This document shows, piece by piece, positions 27,626 through 36,239 of a stretch of 64,000 nt of DNA (within the stretch, counting starts at the first letter, position 1; each line of letters starts with the position of its first letter). A program made the translations under genes and the position numbers. The notes beneath the pieces are model-generated. The model saw only the letters and a list, made by a program, of their open reading frames with translations, was not told the DNA's origin and did no database searches. The stretch covers positions 1,328,069 through 1,392,068 of the forward strand of contig NZ_JACHXO010000001.1 of assembly GCF_014192155.1 (NCBI RefSeq), in the 5' to 3' direction. Source of the DNA: Roseateles terrae (GTDB lineage Bacteria; Pseudomonadota; Gammaproteobacteria; Burkholderiales; Burkholderiaceae_C).

Positions 27626-28195
27626 ATGACGCAATTGCTCACCCCCCGACTGCACCTGGTGCCCTTCCAGGATGATCACCTGCACGGGCTCAACGCCATG
27701 AACAGCGACCTTGAGGTCATGCGGTATCTGGGCGGCGAGGCTGAATCGCTGGCAAACACCCAGGCCGCGATCGACCGGGTGAAATTGCGATGGCAACAGT
27801 GGGGCTATTCCTGGTGGAGTTTCTTCGAACGAAGCACCGGGGAGCTGGTGGGCGCTGGCTGCATTCAGCGCCTGAATCCTGAACAGACGGAGCCGCTGGA
27901 GATCGGCTGGCGTTTGCGACGGGACCGCTGGGGGCAAGGCCTGGCATCGGAAGCGGCGCGCCGCATGGCGCGTTTTGCCTTCGACCAGCTGATGACGCCG
28001 GCCCTCGTCGCCGTCTGCGCCAAGGACAACCTGGATTCGGCGCAGGTGATGCAGCGGCTGGGCATGCGCTACCGCGGCATTGAGCCCTGGCATGGCGAAG
28101 ACGCCGTCTACTACGACCTCAGCGCCGAAGACTGGGCCCGCTCGCCGGCCCGGGCCAAGGCCATGGATGAAGTGGTGCCGGAAGAGATCGCCTGA
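27626..28195 (+). CDS. RimJ/RimL-type GNAT N-acetyltransferase
   Basis: Cytoplasmic acetyltransferase of 189 residues. TPRLHLVPF at the start, EIGWRLRRDRWGQGLASEAARR (acetyl-CoA-binding loop and helix) and AVCAKDNLDSAQVMQRLGM are the standard RimJ/RimL blocks. Such enzymes acetylate protein N-termini or small amines; the substrate is unknown. It is a single gene with no clear ribosome-binding site before the ATG at 27626. A 75-bp gap separates it from convergent marC; I see no T-tailed terminator there. Confidence 0.9.
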   Translation: MTQLLTPRLHLVPFQDDHLHGLNAMNSDLEVMRYLGGEAESLANTQAAIDRVKLRWQQWGYSWWSFFERSTGELVGAGCIQRLNPEQTEPLEIGWRLRRDRWGQGLASEAARRMARFAFDQLMTPALVAVCAKDNLDSAQVMQRLGMRYRGIEPWHGEDAVYYDLSAEDWARSPARAKAMDEVVPEEIA

Positions 28196-28270
28196 AGTGT
28201 GGCGTCAGGCGCGGCCGGACGGTGAGCTGGAGCGCGCTCCGGACTTCAGGCCCGACCGCCGCCTGAACGT

Positions 28271-28873
28271 TCAGAAGCCGCCAACGAAGTAGCGCTTCAG
28301 GCCGGCCAGGATCATTTCAACAGCAATGGCAGTCAGCACCAGGCCCATCAGCTTTTCCAGGGCGGAGACCACCGAGTCGCCCAGCAGCTTGCGGATGCGG
28401 TCCGCCAGGATCAGTGCCAGGAACGACAGGACCATGGCGGTGAACAGCGCGCCGATCCATTCCATGATGCGGTCCGGCTGGCGGGACGCCAGAAGCAGCA
28501 CCGTCGCCATGGCGGAGGGGCCGGCCAGCAGCGGCACGGCCAGTGGGAAGATCAGCGGTTCGCGGCCCGTGTCGGCACCGTAGGCGCTGTCGCCCGCGTG
28601 GCTGAAGATCATGCGGATGGCGATGATGATCAGAATCACGCCGCCGGCCACTTCCAGCGAACGCTCGGAGAGGTGCATCAGGCGCAGGAAGCTGTCGCCC
28701 AGGAACATGAACACCAGCAGCACGCCGAACGCGATGCTCACTTCACGCAGGGCCACCTTGATGCGGCGTTCCTTGGGCACGCCCCGCATGATGGGAATGA
28801 AGATGGGCAGGCTGCCCAGCGGGTCCAGCACCAGCAGCAACAGAATGAGGGCGGAGAGAAAACTGTGATCCAT
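28271..28873 (-). CDS. MarC-family integral membrane protein
   Basis: Inner-membrane protein of 200 residues with six predicted helices (UPF0056/MarC family). DPLGSLPIFI near the N-terminus and PLAVPLLAGPSAM in the middle are family signatures. Function is unresolved; despite the name, MarC is not a proven resistance transporter. The ATG at 28873 is chosen because homologous sequence starts at MDHSF. An in-frame start at 28909 would add 12 residues of low resemblance. Confidence 0.9.
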   Translation of the reverse strand: MDHSFLSALILLLLVLDPLGSLPIFIPIMRGVPKERRIKVALREVSIAFGVLLVFMFLGDSFLRLMHLSERSLEVAGGVILIIIAIRMIFSHAGDSAYGADTGREPLIFPLAVPLLAGPSAMATVLLLASRQPDRIMEWIGALFTAMVLSFLALILADRIRKLLGDSVVSALEKLMGLVLTAIAVEMILAGLKRYFVGGF

Positions 28874-28987
28874 GGGCCGGATTGTCCCTGATGGCTGCGC
28901 GGTCGGCATTCGCAGATCGCATCAAGCGAAACGTTCCTGCGTCAGTTTCCCTAAAATCGCTCGAAAGTTTGAGCGGACCCTCCCCCC

Positions 28988-29461
28988 ATGAACGAGAAGA
29001 CCGGCCTGGACGCCATCGACCGAAAGATCCTGGACATCCTCCAGCGCGACGGACGGATCTCCAACGTGGATCTGGCCAGCCAGGTGCACCTGTCCGCGCC
29101 GCAGTGTTTTCGGCGGGTGCGGGCGCTGGAGGAACGCGGCGTGCTGCGCGGCTACCGGGCCGACGTGGCCCCTCAGTCGCTGGGATTGGAGGTGGTGGCG
29201 TATGTCAGCCTGAACATCACCGCGCAGGCCTTCGCCCGGGTGCGGGAGATTGAGTCGCTGATCCGCGACTTCCCGGAGATCCTGGAATGCCACACGGTGT
29301 CCGGGGACTGCGACTATCTGCTCAAGGTGGCGGCGAGCAACCTCAAGGGCCTGTCCACCTTCCTGACGGACCGGCTGATGCAGCTGGAGGGCGTGGCGGA
29401 TGTGAGGTCGATGATCTGCCTGGAGGAAATCAAGCCACCGGCGGGGTATCCGGTGGATTGA
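28988..29461 (+). CDS. Lrp/AsnC-family transcriptional regulator
   Basis: DNA-binding regulator of 157 residues, usual length. The N-terminal helix-turn-helix is LDAIDRKILDILQRDGRISNVDLASQ... (about 7-60). The C-terminal RAM/AsnC ligand domain (~70-150) includes CHTVSGDCDYLLKV, where amino acids usually bind and control oligomer state. Divergent from marC with a 114-bp shared region, so it may control marC and itself. Its stop is 2 bp from the convergent proline-rich gene. Confidence 0.94.
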   Translation: MNEKTGLDAIDRKILDILQRDGRISNVDLASQVHLSAPQCFRRVRALEERGVLRGYRADVAPQSLGLEVVAYVSLNITAQAFARVREIESLIRDFPEILECHTVSGDCDYLLKVAASNLKGLSTFLTDRLMQLEGVADVRSMICLEEIKPPAGYPVD

Positions 29462-29463
29462 GA

Positions 29464-32400
29464 TCAGCCGCCGGTGGCGGCGGTGGCAGCGGTCATGGCC
29501 CTGGGCGTGATGCCCTCGGCGCCCACCCGCTTCATGGCGCGAATCAGGAGGTCGTGCATCTGACCCGTTTCCACAATGAACTCGCCGGCGCTCGGTCCCA
29601 GGTTCGTCAGCACACGCGGACGCCGCAACGCCTCGGCCGAGTTGTGTAGCTCGCGCCAGATGTCGTTCTGGTCGTCCTTGATGCGAGCGAAGATCCGTTT
29701 CTGGGCTGCCGGGCTCAGGACGCCGATGCTGGCCTGAAGGGCATCCGCCATCTCGGCCTCCAGATAGGCCATGCGCTCCTGACGATATTCCTTCGGAGGA
29801 AGCGCGGGATCTGAAGCGACAAAACCTTCGCTCATGCGCCGCACGCCCGCCATCAGACGGGTCAATACCTCGTCTCGCAGGGTGAGCGGCTCAGCCGGCT
29901 TGGTGCGTCCCACGAGGGCGCGCTTGACGTTCTGCCAGGTGGTGGGCGGTGGCTCGGCCAGGCGCTCCATCACATGGGCCAGACCGATCGCCAGCGACGC
30001 GGGGTCTGCGACCTCTCTGTCAATGTGATGGCTGTAGGACCGCAGCACCTGGGCGCCTTGCGCGGAGGACGGATCAACCCGTGCGGTTTCCATGGCCACG
30101 ACTTCCGCATAGGTCGGCGGGAACTCTGTGGGGAGGTCGTCGTAGTCCGGCGCGGGGGGGGAGGCGGCGTCAGCGTCAACGTCACCAGCTTCGTTCCTAT
30201 TCTGAAGGGCGGCGTCGGTCTTGGCGGTGTCGGATCCCGCCGAGTGGCCGGAGGGCGGACCGAAGCCCATTTTCTCCCGTTCCTCAGGCAGCAGCTCAGC
30301 CACCAGGCTTTCGAATTCGGCCTCTTCGGCGGCGGTCAGCGGCAGATTCAGACGTCCCCGCGGTGGCTTGTCTCCAGTCAGCAGCTGATCGGCCAGACGG
30401 TCGAGGTCGTCGGTGGCCTCGCGGGAGCCGGTAGGCGCCATGCCAAGCTCTTCCAGCGTGGGCACGCTGGGAATATCGGCGGAATTCGGTTCGATCAGCA
30501 CTTCACGACGCGCGGGCTGGGGAGAACGGGGCGCCAACGGGGACCGCGGCATGCGCGGGGAATTGGTTGACTCCGCCGGCCGGGACGGCTGGACGGACCT
30601 CGGCGTCCGGGGGGACGGAGGGGTCTGCCTGGAACCGGGCGACTGCGAAGCCGGCGGTGCCCCCCCTGCCTTGGGTGGCAACGCCGGTGCCTCTTCGGAA
30701 GTCGCACGGACGCCACCGTGGCCGCGTGCCGCTGACATGTCTTGAGAGGTGCGGGTGCCGTTGTCCTGTTTCGGCACCACAGGCGGCGGAACCGGACGCA
30801 GCGGTGACGGCGGCCGGGACTTCGAGGCACTCGGCGGGGGCGGCGGTGCCGTTGGTGCTGCCGTGCGAGCGGGGGGTGGCGGCGGTGCGGCGGGCGCCGG
30901 TCGACGGGGTTGCTGCTGCGGCAGCGGCTGGTGCGGTTGCTGCGGGGACTGGTGCGGCTGCGGCAGCGGCTGATTCGGCTGGTGCAATGACAGTGGCGCG
31001 GAGGCGCTGCCCTGACGCGGCGGCAGCGGCGGCGGCGTGGATGCGCCAGCGCGCTCCTGCGTCGATGCGCCCGGCGCCGCACGGCTGGCGTCAGGCGGAA
31101 GCGGGGCAAAGGTGGACAGGAAGGGCTTGACAGCGCCGTCTCTCGTCGCGGCGGCAGTGGAGGCGTTGGAAAGGGATGCGGACACCGAAGCATCCGACGT
31201 AGCCGTTCCCGACCCTGAAGCTGACGGGTATGACTCGTGTGGCGCATGCGGCGCATGTGGCGCATGTGGCGCATGTGGCGCATGTGGCGGGTGAGTCGAG
31301 TGCGGTGCAGGGGGCGCAGGCGCGTGCGCCACGTCCAGAGCGGGATGGCCGCCGGTCTGCTGCTCCTTCGGCAGCAGACTGGACCCGCGGGCCGGTGGCG
31401 GCGGCGGTTGGCGTCGCGCCAGCGGCTGGCCGCTCACACCCTCGTTGGCGGCGGCCTGTTTCGTTGCATCGGCGGCATGGCCGGTCGTGGTGTGCTTGCC
31501 TGCACGGTCGGCTGAGTGATCCGTTGACTGCAGTGAACGCGGTGGCCGTGGAGGTGCGCCATCCGCCGGCATCCGGCCATCGGGCGCGTGCGCCACATCG
31601 GGCGCATTCAACATCCAGGGCGAAAGCGTGTCCGACGCCTGTCTCATCAACAGGTCCAGGGCCGCGGTGACCGCCGACTCGTTGCCAGAGGCGAAGTCGG
31701 TGCCCATCAGTCCCCTGCCCTGCTGCGTCACGGCGTAGCGGTGCTGCTCATAGCTGTGCCGCTCCAGCGCGGCTTCGGCCATGCGCTGCGCCTGATCGAG
31801 GGATGCGGGGGTGCGACCGTCGAGCATCTCCATCGTCATGCGATGGCGCTGGACCGCGTTGAACAGCACCAGGGCAGAGCCCGCGTCGCGTCCGCCGCTC
31901 GGGCAGGCGAGCGCAATGCCGCCCGCCGGTCGCGCTGAGGGATCGCCCGGCCGCCCGGCCGACCCTTCGGCCCAGCCTTCCGCCTGGGCCTGGGCTTGAT
32001 GCCGACGCGCGGCTTCGTCCAGCGCTGACATCTGCGCCAGCATGTCGGAAGGCGGGGCGGTCAGGTCCAGGTGATGCAGCCGGACCATGTGGGTCGCCGA
32101 CAGTCCGTGCGTGTTCTGCAGGTCGAAGCACAGGCAGTCTTCGCCGTCATGCTGTTCCACCCACGCGGCGCCTTCGATGCCGCCGGACTTGAACTGCAGG
32201 GGACCGCCATTGGCCAGCAGGTGCGCCAGCCCATGATGCAGCAGGGGCGGATGGCCGCTGACCAGCGCCAGATCGGTGCGCCCCTCCTGATGCAGGGAGG
32301 AGAGGAAGCGCAGCGTTTGCGCCGGGTCGTCAGCCGGCGAATCCTGACGCGGCAGCGCCATCAGCTGCGGCGCTGGCAGCGAGGGCGCTGCGCTGGGGAA

Positions 32401-32652
32401 GCGGAAGCCGCCCACCGCGAGGTCATCCGGTGTCAGCGGGGGAAGGCCATAGGAGGGATGGAGCTGAACCGCAGGGCCGCTGCCAGCGCGATGGGGAACT
32501 GCTCCAAAAGACGGGCCGTGAAACTGCCCATGGGCCTGCCGGACGGGCCATCCGGCAGGCGACGAGGCCGTGCCCTCCCCGGAGCCCGGGAAGCCGGAGA
32601 CGAGGCCGCCGGGTGTGGCGGGCGAGGCCAGGAAGTGAGGGATGGAATACAT
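29464..32652 (-). CDS. Orphan ~1,062-residue proline-rich protein, possible secreted effector
   Basis: Function unknown. From the ATG at 32652: a Ser/Pro/Gly-rich N-terminus (~1-100), a globular-looking region (~105-350, with SGHPPLLHHGLAHLL and HDGEDCLCFDLQNTHGLS), a proline-rich disordered centre (~360-720) and a helical C-terminal region (~730-1060). The centre contains SH3 class II-type motifs PPRPPR (367-372), PPLPPR (541-546) and PALPPK (656-661), a PTAP (600-603) and a run of HAP triplets (~456-472). PPTY is at 845-848. No signal peptide or membrane helix is present. An in-frame start at 32757 is possible; neither has a good ribosome-binding site. No secretion system is nearby; the effector idea is inference. 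Confidence 0.62.
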   Translation of the reverse strand: MYSIPHFLASPATPGGLVSGFPGSGEGTASSPAGWPVRQAHGQFHGPSFGAVPHRAGSGPAVQLHPSYGLPPLTPDDLAVGGFRFPSAAPSLPAPQLMALPRQDSPADDPAQTLRFLSSLHQEGRTDLALVSGHPPLLHHGLAHLLANGGPLQFKSGGIEGAAWVEQHDGEDCLCFDLQNTHGLSATHMVRLHHLDLTAPPSDMLAQMSALDEAARRHQAQAQAEGWAEGSAGRPGDPSARPAGGIALACPSGGRDAGSALVLFNAVQRHRMTMEMLDGRTPASLDQAQRMAEAALERHSYEQHRYAVTQQGRGLMGTDFASGNESAVTAALDLLMRQASDTLSPWMLNAPDVAHAPDGRMPADGAPPRPPRSLQSTDHSADRAGKHTTTGHAADATKQAAANEGVSGQPLARRQPPPPPARGSSLLPKEQQTGGHPALDVAHAPAPPAPHSTHPPHAPHAPHAPHAPHAPHESYPSASGSGTATSDASVSASLSNASTAAATRDGAVKPFLSTFAPLPPDASRAAPGASTQERAGASTPPPLPPRQGSASAPLSLHQPNQPLPQPHQSPQQPHQPLPQQQPRRPAPAAPPPPPARTAAPTAPPPPPSASKSRPPSPLRPVPPPVVPKQDNGTRTSQDMSAARGHGGVRATSEEAPALPPKAGGAPPASQSPGSRQTPPSPRTPRSVQPSRPAESTNSPRMPRSPLAPRSPQPARREVLIEPNSADIPSVPTLEELGMAPTGSREATDDLDRLADQLLTGDKPPRGRLNLPLTAAEEAEFESLVAELLPEEREKMGFGPPSGHSAGSDTAKTDAALQNRNEAGDVDADAASPPAPDYDDLPTEFPPTYAEVVAMETARVDPSSAQGAQVLRSYSHHIDREVADPASLAIGLAHVMERLAEPPPTTWQNVKRALVGRTKPAEPLTLRDEVLTRLMAGVRRMSEGFVASDPALPPKEYRQERMAYLEAEMADALQASIGVLSPAAQKRIFARIKDDQNDIWRELHNSAEALRRPRVLTNLGPSAGEFIVETGQMHDLLIRAMKRVGAEGITPRAMTAATAATGG
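31241..31290. repeat. In-frame 9-bp tandem repeat encoding (HAP)n
   Basis: Five to six copies of a GGCGCATGT unit lie in the centre of the proline-rich gene. Unit length is a multiple of three, so copy-number change alters protein length without frameshift. Confidence 0.9.
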
Positions 32653-32824
32653 GACACGGCTCGAGTGACGACACCCCTTGGTGTCCCCCTTCCCGCGCCG
32701 GGTTCCTTCTCCCCCAGCGGCCCGAGGGCCCGCCACCAGCGATGTCTCCTGCGCCACAGCCAGCGCCCGCCGCCCGGCAGTGTCGCTCCGGCCGCAAGGC
32801 CCTCACCGCCGCCGCCGGCGGTCT

Positions 32825-33865
32825 TTATCCACGCGGATGATGCGTCGCGTGCAGAACCTTCAGCCGCTCGCGGGCCACGTGGGTATAGATCTGGGTGGTG
32901 GACAGATCCGCATGACCCAGCAGCAGCTGGACCGCCCGCAGGTCCGCCCCGTGATTGAGCAGGTGGGTGGCAAACGCATGGCGCAAGGTGTGCGGCGACA
33001 GCGGACTGGTGATGCCCGCCACCACCGCATACTTCTTCACCAGACGCCAGAAGGTTTCGCGTGCCATGCCGGTGCCGAACTTGGTGAGGAAGAGGTCGTC
33101 GGTCGACTGCACTCTCAGCAATTCCGGCCGGGCCTCCCGCAAGTAGCGCAGCAGCCAGACGTGGGCCTCTTCGCCAAACGGCACCAGCCGCTCCTTGTTG
33201 CCCTTCCCCGTCACCCGCAGGACCGCCTCGCGCAGTCCGACATGCACGCTTTTGAGGGTGACCAGCTCGGTCACGCGAAGCCCGCTGGCATACATCAGCT
33301 CCAGCATGGCCCGGTCCCGCAGCCCTTGCGCGGTGCCCACATCCGGCGCCGACAGCAGGGCTTCCACCTGCTCCTGGGACAAGGTTCTCGGCACCCGCAG
33401 GGGCGCGCGTGCGGCGGTCAGCTTCAAGGTGGGATCCACCTGCATGCGGTTCTCCCGCAAGGCCCAGCGGAAATAACGCTTGAAGACGGACAGGCGGCGG
33501 TTGGCCGAACTGGTCTTGCTTTGATCGTGCCGCGCATGGGCGTAGCCCATCAGGTCCAGCTCCCGGGTCTGATCCAGCGAGCGATGCTCCGACGCCAGCC
33601 AGTCGGCCAGCAACTGAAGATCGCGCCGGTACGCCAGTTGCGAGTTCTTGGACAGGCCCTCTTCGATCCACAGGCCGTCCACGAACGCATCGATCCCTTG
33701 CTGGCTGGCGTGGCGCGCCTGCCGTTGTTCGGGGGTCCAGTCGGACGCAGCGACCGGGGCCGGCGTGGCAGTGGTCGCGGCGGTGGCACCGGTGGCACCG
33801 GTGGCGACCGGGGCGGTTGCAGGGGCGGCTGAAGGAGCGGATGTCTTCAAGGGGGAGATCGGCAC
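32825..33865 (-). CDS. xerD: Site-specific tyrosine recombinase XerD
   Basis: Resolves chromosome dimers at dif with XerC and FtsK; 346 residues. The SAM-like core-binding domain is at ~55-140 and the catalytic domain at ~155-340. Catalytic residues are visible in ASGLRVTELV (Arg), TGKGNKERLVP (Lys), HTLRHAFATHLL (His-x-x-Arg), LLGHADLSTTQIYTH (His, Tyr). The first ~45 residues are Ala/Thr/Pro-rich and not part of the family; start codon GTG at 33865 is uncertain because no ribosome-binding site supports it and XerD is usually ~300 residues. Confidence 0.93.
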   Translation of the reverse strand: MPISPLKTSAPSAAPATAPVATGATGATAATTATPAPVAASDWTPEQRQARHASQQGIDAFVDGLWIEEGLSKNSQLAYRRDLQLLADWLASEHRSLDQTRELDLMGYAHARHDQSKTSSANRRLSVFKRYFRWALRENRMQVDPTLKLTAARAPLRVPRTLSQEQVEALLSAPDVGTAQGLRDRAMLELMYASGLRVTELVTLKSVHVGLREAVLRVTGKGNKERLVPFGEEAHVWLLRYLREARPELLRVQSTDDLFLTKFGTGMARETFWRLVKKYAVVAGITSPLSPHTLRHAFATHLLNHGADLRAVQLLLGHADLSTTQIYTHVARERLKVLHATHHPRG

Positions 33866-33962
33866 AGGCTGAGGGGACCCCGAACGCCAGGGTCGCGCGA
33901 CCTGGATGATGCCACCGACCCATGGCCACCGGGCGGACAGCCGCGCCCTGACTCACCCTGAC

Positions 33963-34490
33963 TCAGAAGATGAGCGCCTTGAAGCGGGCCTCGCCACACA
34001 GGTCCAGGTGTTGCTGCTCCTTGATGAGATTGACCTGCATGGCGGAGCGGGACATGCCCACCACCGACGGGTTGAGCAGATACCCGCCGCGCGCGGCCAT
34101 CCAGCTCAGCACCTGCGACAGATGCCAGACCGACGAGGCATTGCCCTCATGCACAGGCGGCGGAAAGCTGGCGATATGCGTCAGCATCAGCTTGCGCATG
34201 TTCTGCCGCGTCACGCCCACGAGCTCCGCCACATCGGTCAGGCCCACCAGATCAGGCCCAGCTTCAATCAGACGGGCCGTGGGCAGCGACTGGCGAATGT
34301 CCCGCAAGGCCCCGATCAGGGCTTCATCGGCCGACGCGGCCGTTCGGTGAAAGGCCAGCGAGAGGCGGCCCGGCGGGCTGTGCCGGATCAGGGCGTCTCC
34401 GCAGCCCGTGTCCATCAACCGATCCACAAGCTCGCGTTGGTGACCGTCCTCCCTCGACAGTTGATATTTCAGCGTGAAAGCAAACTCCAC
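33963..34490 (-). CDS. Small helix-turn-helix-type DNA-binding protein
   Basis: Protein of 175 residues with unknown target. The N-terminal half (FAFTLKYQLS...GRLSLAFHR, ~1-75) is an alpha/beta module. A helix-turn-helix resembling AlpA/MerR-like domains is at ~100-150 (LVGLTDVAELVGVTRQNMRKLM, then VWHLSQVLSWM). The start is put at the GTG at 34490, which has AGGAG 7 nt upstream and gives the protein a sensible beginning. An in-frame ATG at 34580 would add 30 residues with poor ribosome-binding context. No toxin partner is adjacent, so toxin-antitoxin function is not supported. Confidence 0.75.
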   Translation of the reverse strand: MEFAFTLKYQLSREDGHQRELVDRLMDTGCGDALIRHSPPGRLSLAFHRTAASADEALIGALRDIRQSLPTARLIEAGPDLVGLTDVAELVGVTRQNMRKLMLTHIASFPPPVHEGNASSVWHLSQVLSWMAARGGYLLNPSVVGMSRSAMQVNLIKEQQHLDLCGEARFKALIF

Positions 34491-34705
34491 ATCGACTCCT
34501 CGATAGATGGCTCCCGGGGCCAGCGTCGGTCCGTGGTCGGCCCTGGGTCGAAGCGTCGGATTTTTGGCTGTGGACGACATTTGTTCCACGGCATGTGCAG
34601 GTGTGAGTGAGCCCAACCATGCCTTGTGCAAGTCATGCACTCCGCGTGACGCGACGGGCCCGCATGCATGGCTGGGGTGGGCGCGTGCAGCGGGCGCCGC
34701 GACAA

Positions 34706-34736
34706 AAGAAAAAGGGCACCTCACAGAGGTGCCCTT
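34706..34736 (-). terminator. Rho-independent terminator of the desaturase gene
   Basis: Perfect 11-bp stem AAGGGCACCTC / GAGGTGCCCTT (34712-34722 with 34726-34736), 3-nt loop. On the minus strand it is followed by a T-rich tract (complement of the A-rich 34704-34713). Confidence 0.92.
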
Positions 34737-34788
34737 GGCGGCGGTGGCGCGGAGCCCGCAGGCTCAGCGCAGCGCTAAAAAGCGGCGG

Positions 34789-36012
34789 TCAGACCCGAAC
34801 GGTACGCAGGCTCAGCGCGAAGGCGCGCAGTTCTGCAATGCCGCTTTCCTCGGCCTTGCGGCACCAGGCTTGCAGGTCATTCACCAGCTGCTCCGCCGAC
34901 ACATTGGTACGGGTCCAGAGCTGACGCAGTTCTTCGCGCATGGTGACCAGCTTGTCCAGCACCGGGCTGGCGGCGCGGGCACCATCGATCTGCGCCTGGT
35001 AGGCGGTCGGGATCTTCTCGGCGTCGCGATGCAGCCAACGGGTGGCCAGCTTGAACTGATGGAACTTCACGCTGTGCTGTTCGCCGGCCGCCTTCATCTT
35101 GCGGACCTCTTCCTTGCAGGCGCCGCGCAGTTCACGGGCATAACGCGCCATGACTTCGTAGCGGTTGGCAATGATGGCTTCCAGCGTGTCCTTGTCGGCC
35201 ACGGCCTTCAGTTCACCCGTGCGCATCTGCGGGGCGGTCTTGCGGACCTTGGCCCAGCCGATCATCTCCATGGCGCGGATGTAGCCCCAGCCGATGTCGA
35301 ATTCGAACGGCTTGACCGAGAACTTGGCCGACGTCGGGTAGGTGTGGTGATTGTTGTGCAGCTCTTCGCCACCGATGATCAGGCCCCAGGGCGAGACGTT
35401 GGTGGAAGCATCGGTCGCTTCGAAGTTGCGATAGCCCCAGTAGTGGCCGATGCCGTTGATGACACCTGCGGCCCAGAACGGAATCCACGCCATCTGGATG
35501 GCCCAGATGGACACGCCGATGATGCCGAACAGCGCCACGTTGACGATCATCATGGAGGCCACGCCCAGCACCGAGTGACGGCTGTAGACGTTGCGCTCCA
35601 TCCAGTCGTCCGGCACGCCGTGGCTGAACTTCTTGATGGTTTCTTCGTTCTTGGCTTCCGAGCGGTACAGCTCGGCGCCCCGGGTCATGACCGTCTTGAT
35701 GCCGCGGGTGACCGGGCTGTGCGGGTCTTCTTCGGTTTCGCACTTGGCGTGGTGCTTGCGGTGGATGGCCACCCACTCGCGAGTGACCATGCCCGTGGTC
35801 ATCCAGAGCCAGAAGCGGAAGAAGTGCGACGGGATGGGTCCCAGATCCAGCGCGCGGTGAGCCTGCGCACGGTGCAGGAAGATCGTCACGGCCGCGATGG
35901 TGATATGGGTCACCACCAGCGTGTAAGCGAGGATCTGCCACCAGCTCGCGCCCAGCAGGCCATAGGCCAGCAAGTTCACGACGGCGTCATGCACATTCAT
36001 CAATACGTTCAT
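34789..36012 (-). CDS. Acyl-CoA delta-9-type fatty acid desaturase
   Basis: Membrane di-iron enzyme introducing a double bond into fatty acyl chains, adjusting membrane fluidity; 407 residues. Histidine boxes: HRAQAH (47-52), HRKHH (84-88) and HNNHH (219-223). Helices at ~13-45, ~64-80 and ~150-190 fit the family topology. The C-terminal ~150 residues are charged and soluble, longer than minimal desaturases. The ATG at 36012 has AGGA 4 nt upstream; Met5 is an alternative. Monocistronic with its own -10 box and terminator. Confidence 0.93.
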   Translation of the reverse strand: MNVLMNVHDAVVNLLAYGLLGASWWQILAYTLVVTHITIAAVTIFLHRAQAHRALDLGPIPSHFFRFWLWMTTGMVTREWVAIHRKHHAKCETEEDPHSPVTRGIKTVMTRGAELYRSEAKNEETIKKFSHGVPDDWMERNVYSRHSVLGVASMMIVNVALFGIIGVSIWAIQMAWIPFWAAGVINGIGHYWGYRNFEATDASTNVSPWGLIIGGEELHNNHHTYPTSAKFSVKPFEFDIGWGYIRAMEMIGWAKVRKTAPQMRTGELKAVADKDTLEAIIANRYEVMARYARELRGACKEEVRKMKAAGEQHSVKFHQFKLATRWLHRDAEKIPTAYQAQIDGARAASPVLDKLVTMREELRQLWTRTNVSAEQLVNDLQAWCRKAEESGIAELRAFALSLRTVRV

Positions 36013-36050
36013 TCGGTCCTAACCCTGCTCATCAAGAGCTAGTTGTACAC

Positions 36051-36078
36051 GGGAGCCCCCATTGTAGGCGAGGCTCCC
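36051..36078 (-). promoter_or_regulatory. -10 box inside an inverted repeat before the desaturase gene
   Basis: On the minus strand TACAAT (36066-36061) is flanked by GGGAGCC (36078-36072) and GGCTCCC (36057-36051). The dyad around the -10 region looks like an operator. The box lies ~50 nt before the ATG. No good -35 box is visible. Confidence 0.45.
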
Positions 36079-36239
36079 TAGATTCGGTCTTTGATCAAAC
36101 CCAATAAACGCCGGTCTTTGTTGACTTCGGTAGGCGTACACGGGAATTGACGCTCGATCACCGCTGAAATCGCCGAAAAATACCGGCAGCGGCGGTCGGC
36201 CGGAGCGTCCGGGCCGTCCGCCGCCCGGGTGCCCTGCGC

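Noticed and set aside
28190-28251. Long-range CCTGAAGT/ACTTCAGG pairing between the acetyltransferase and marC
   Set aside because: Large loop and no T-tract; may be chance in GC-rich sequence.
33963-34490. Antitoxin reading of the small HTH-type protein
   Set aside because: No toxin gene is adjacent on either side.
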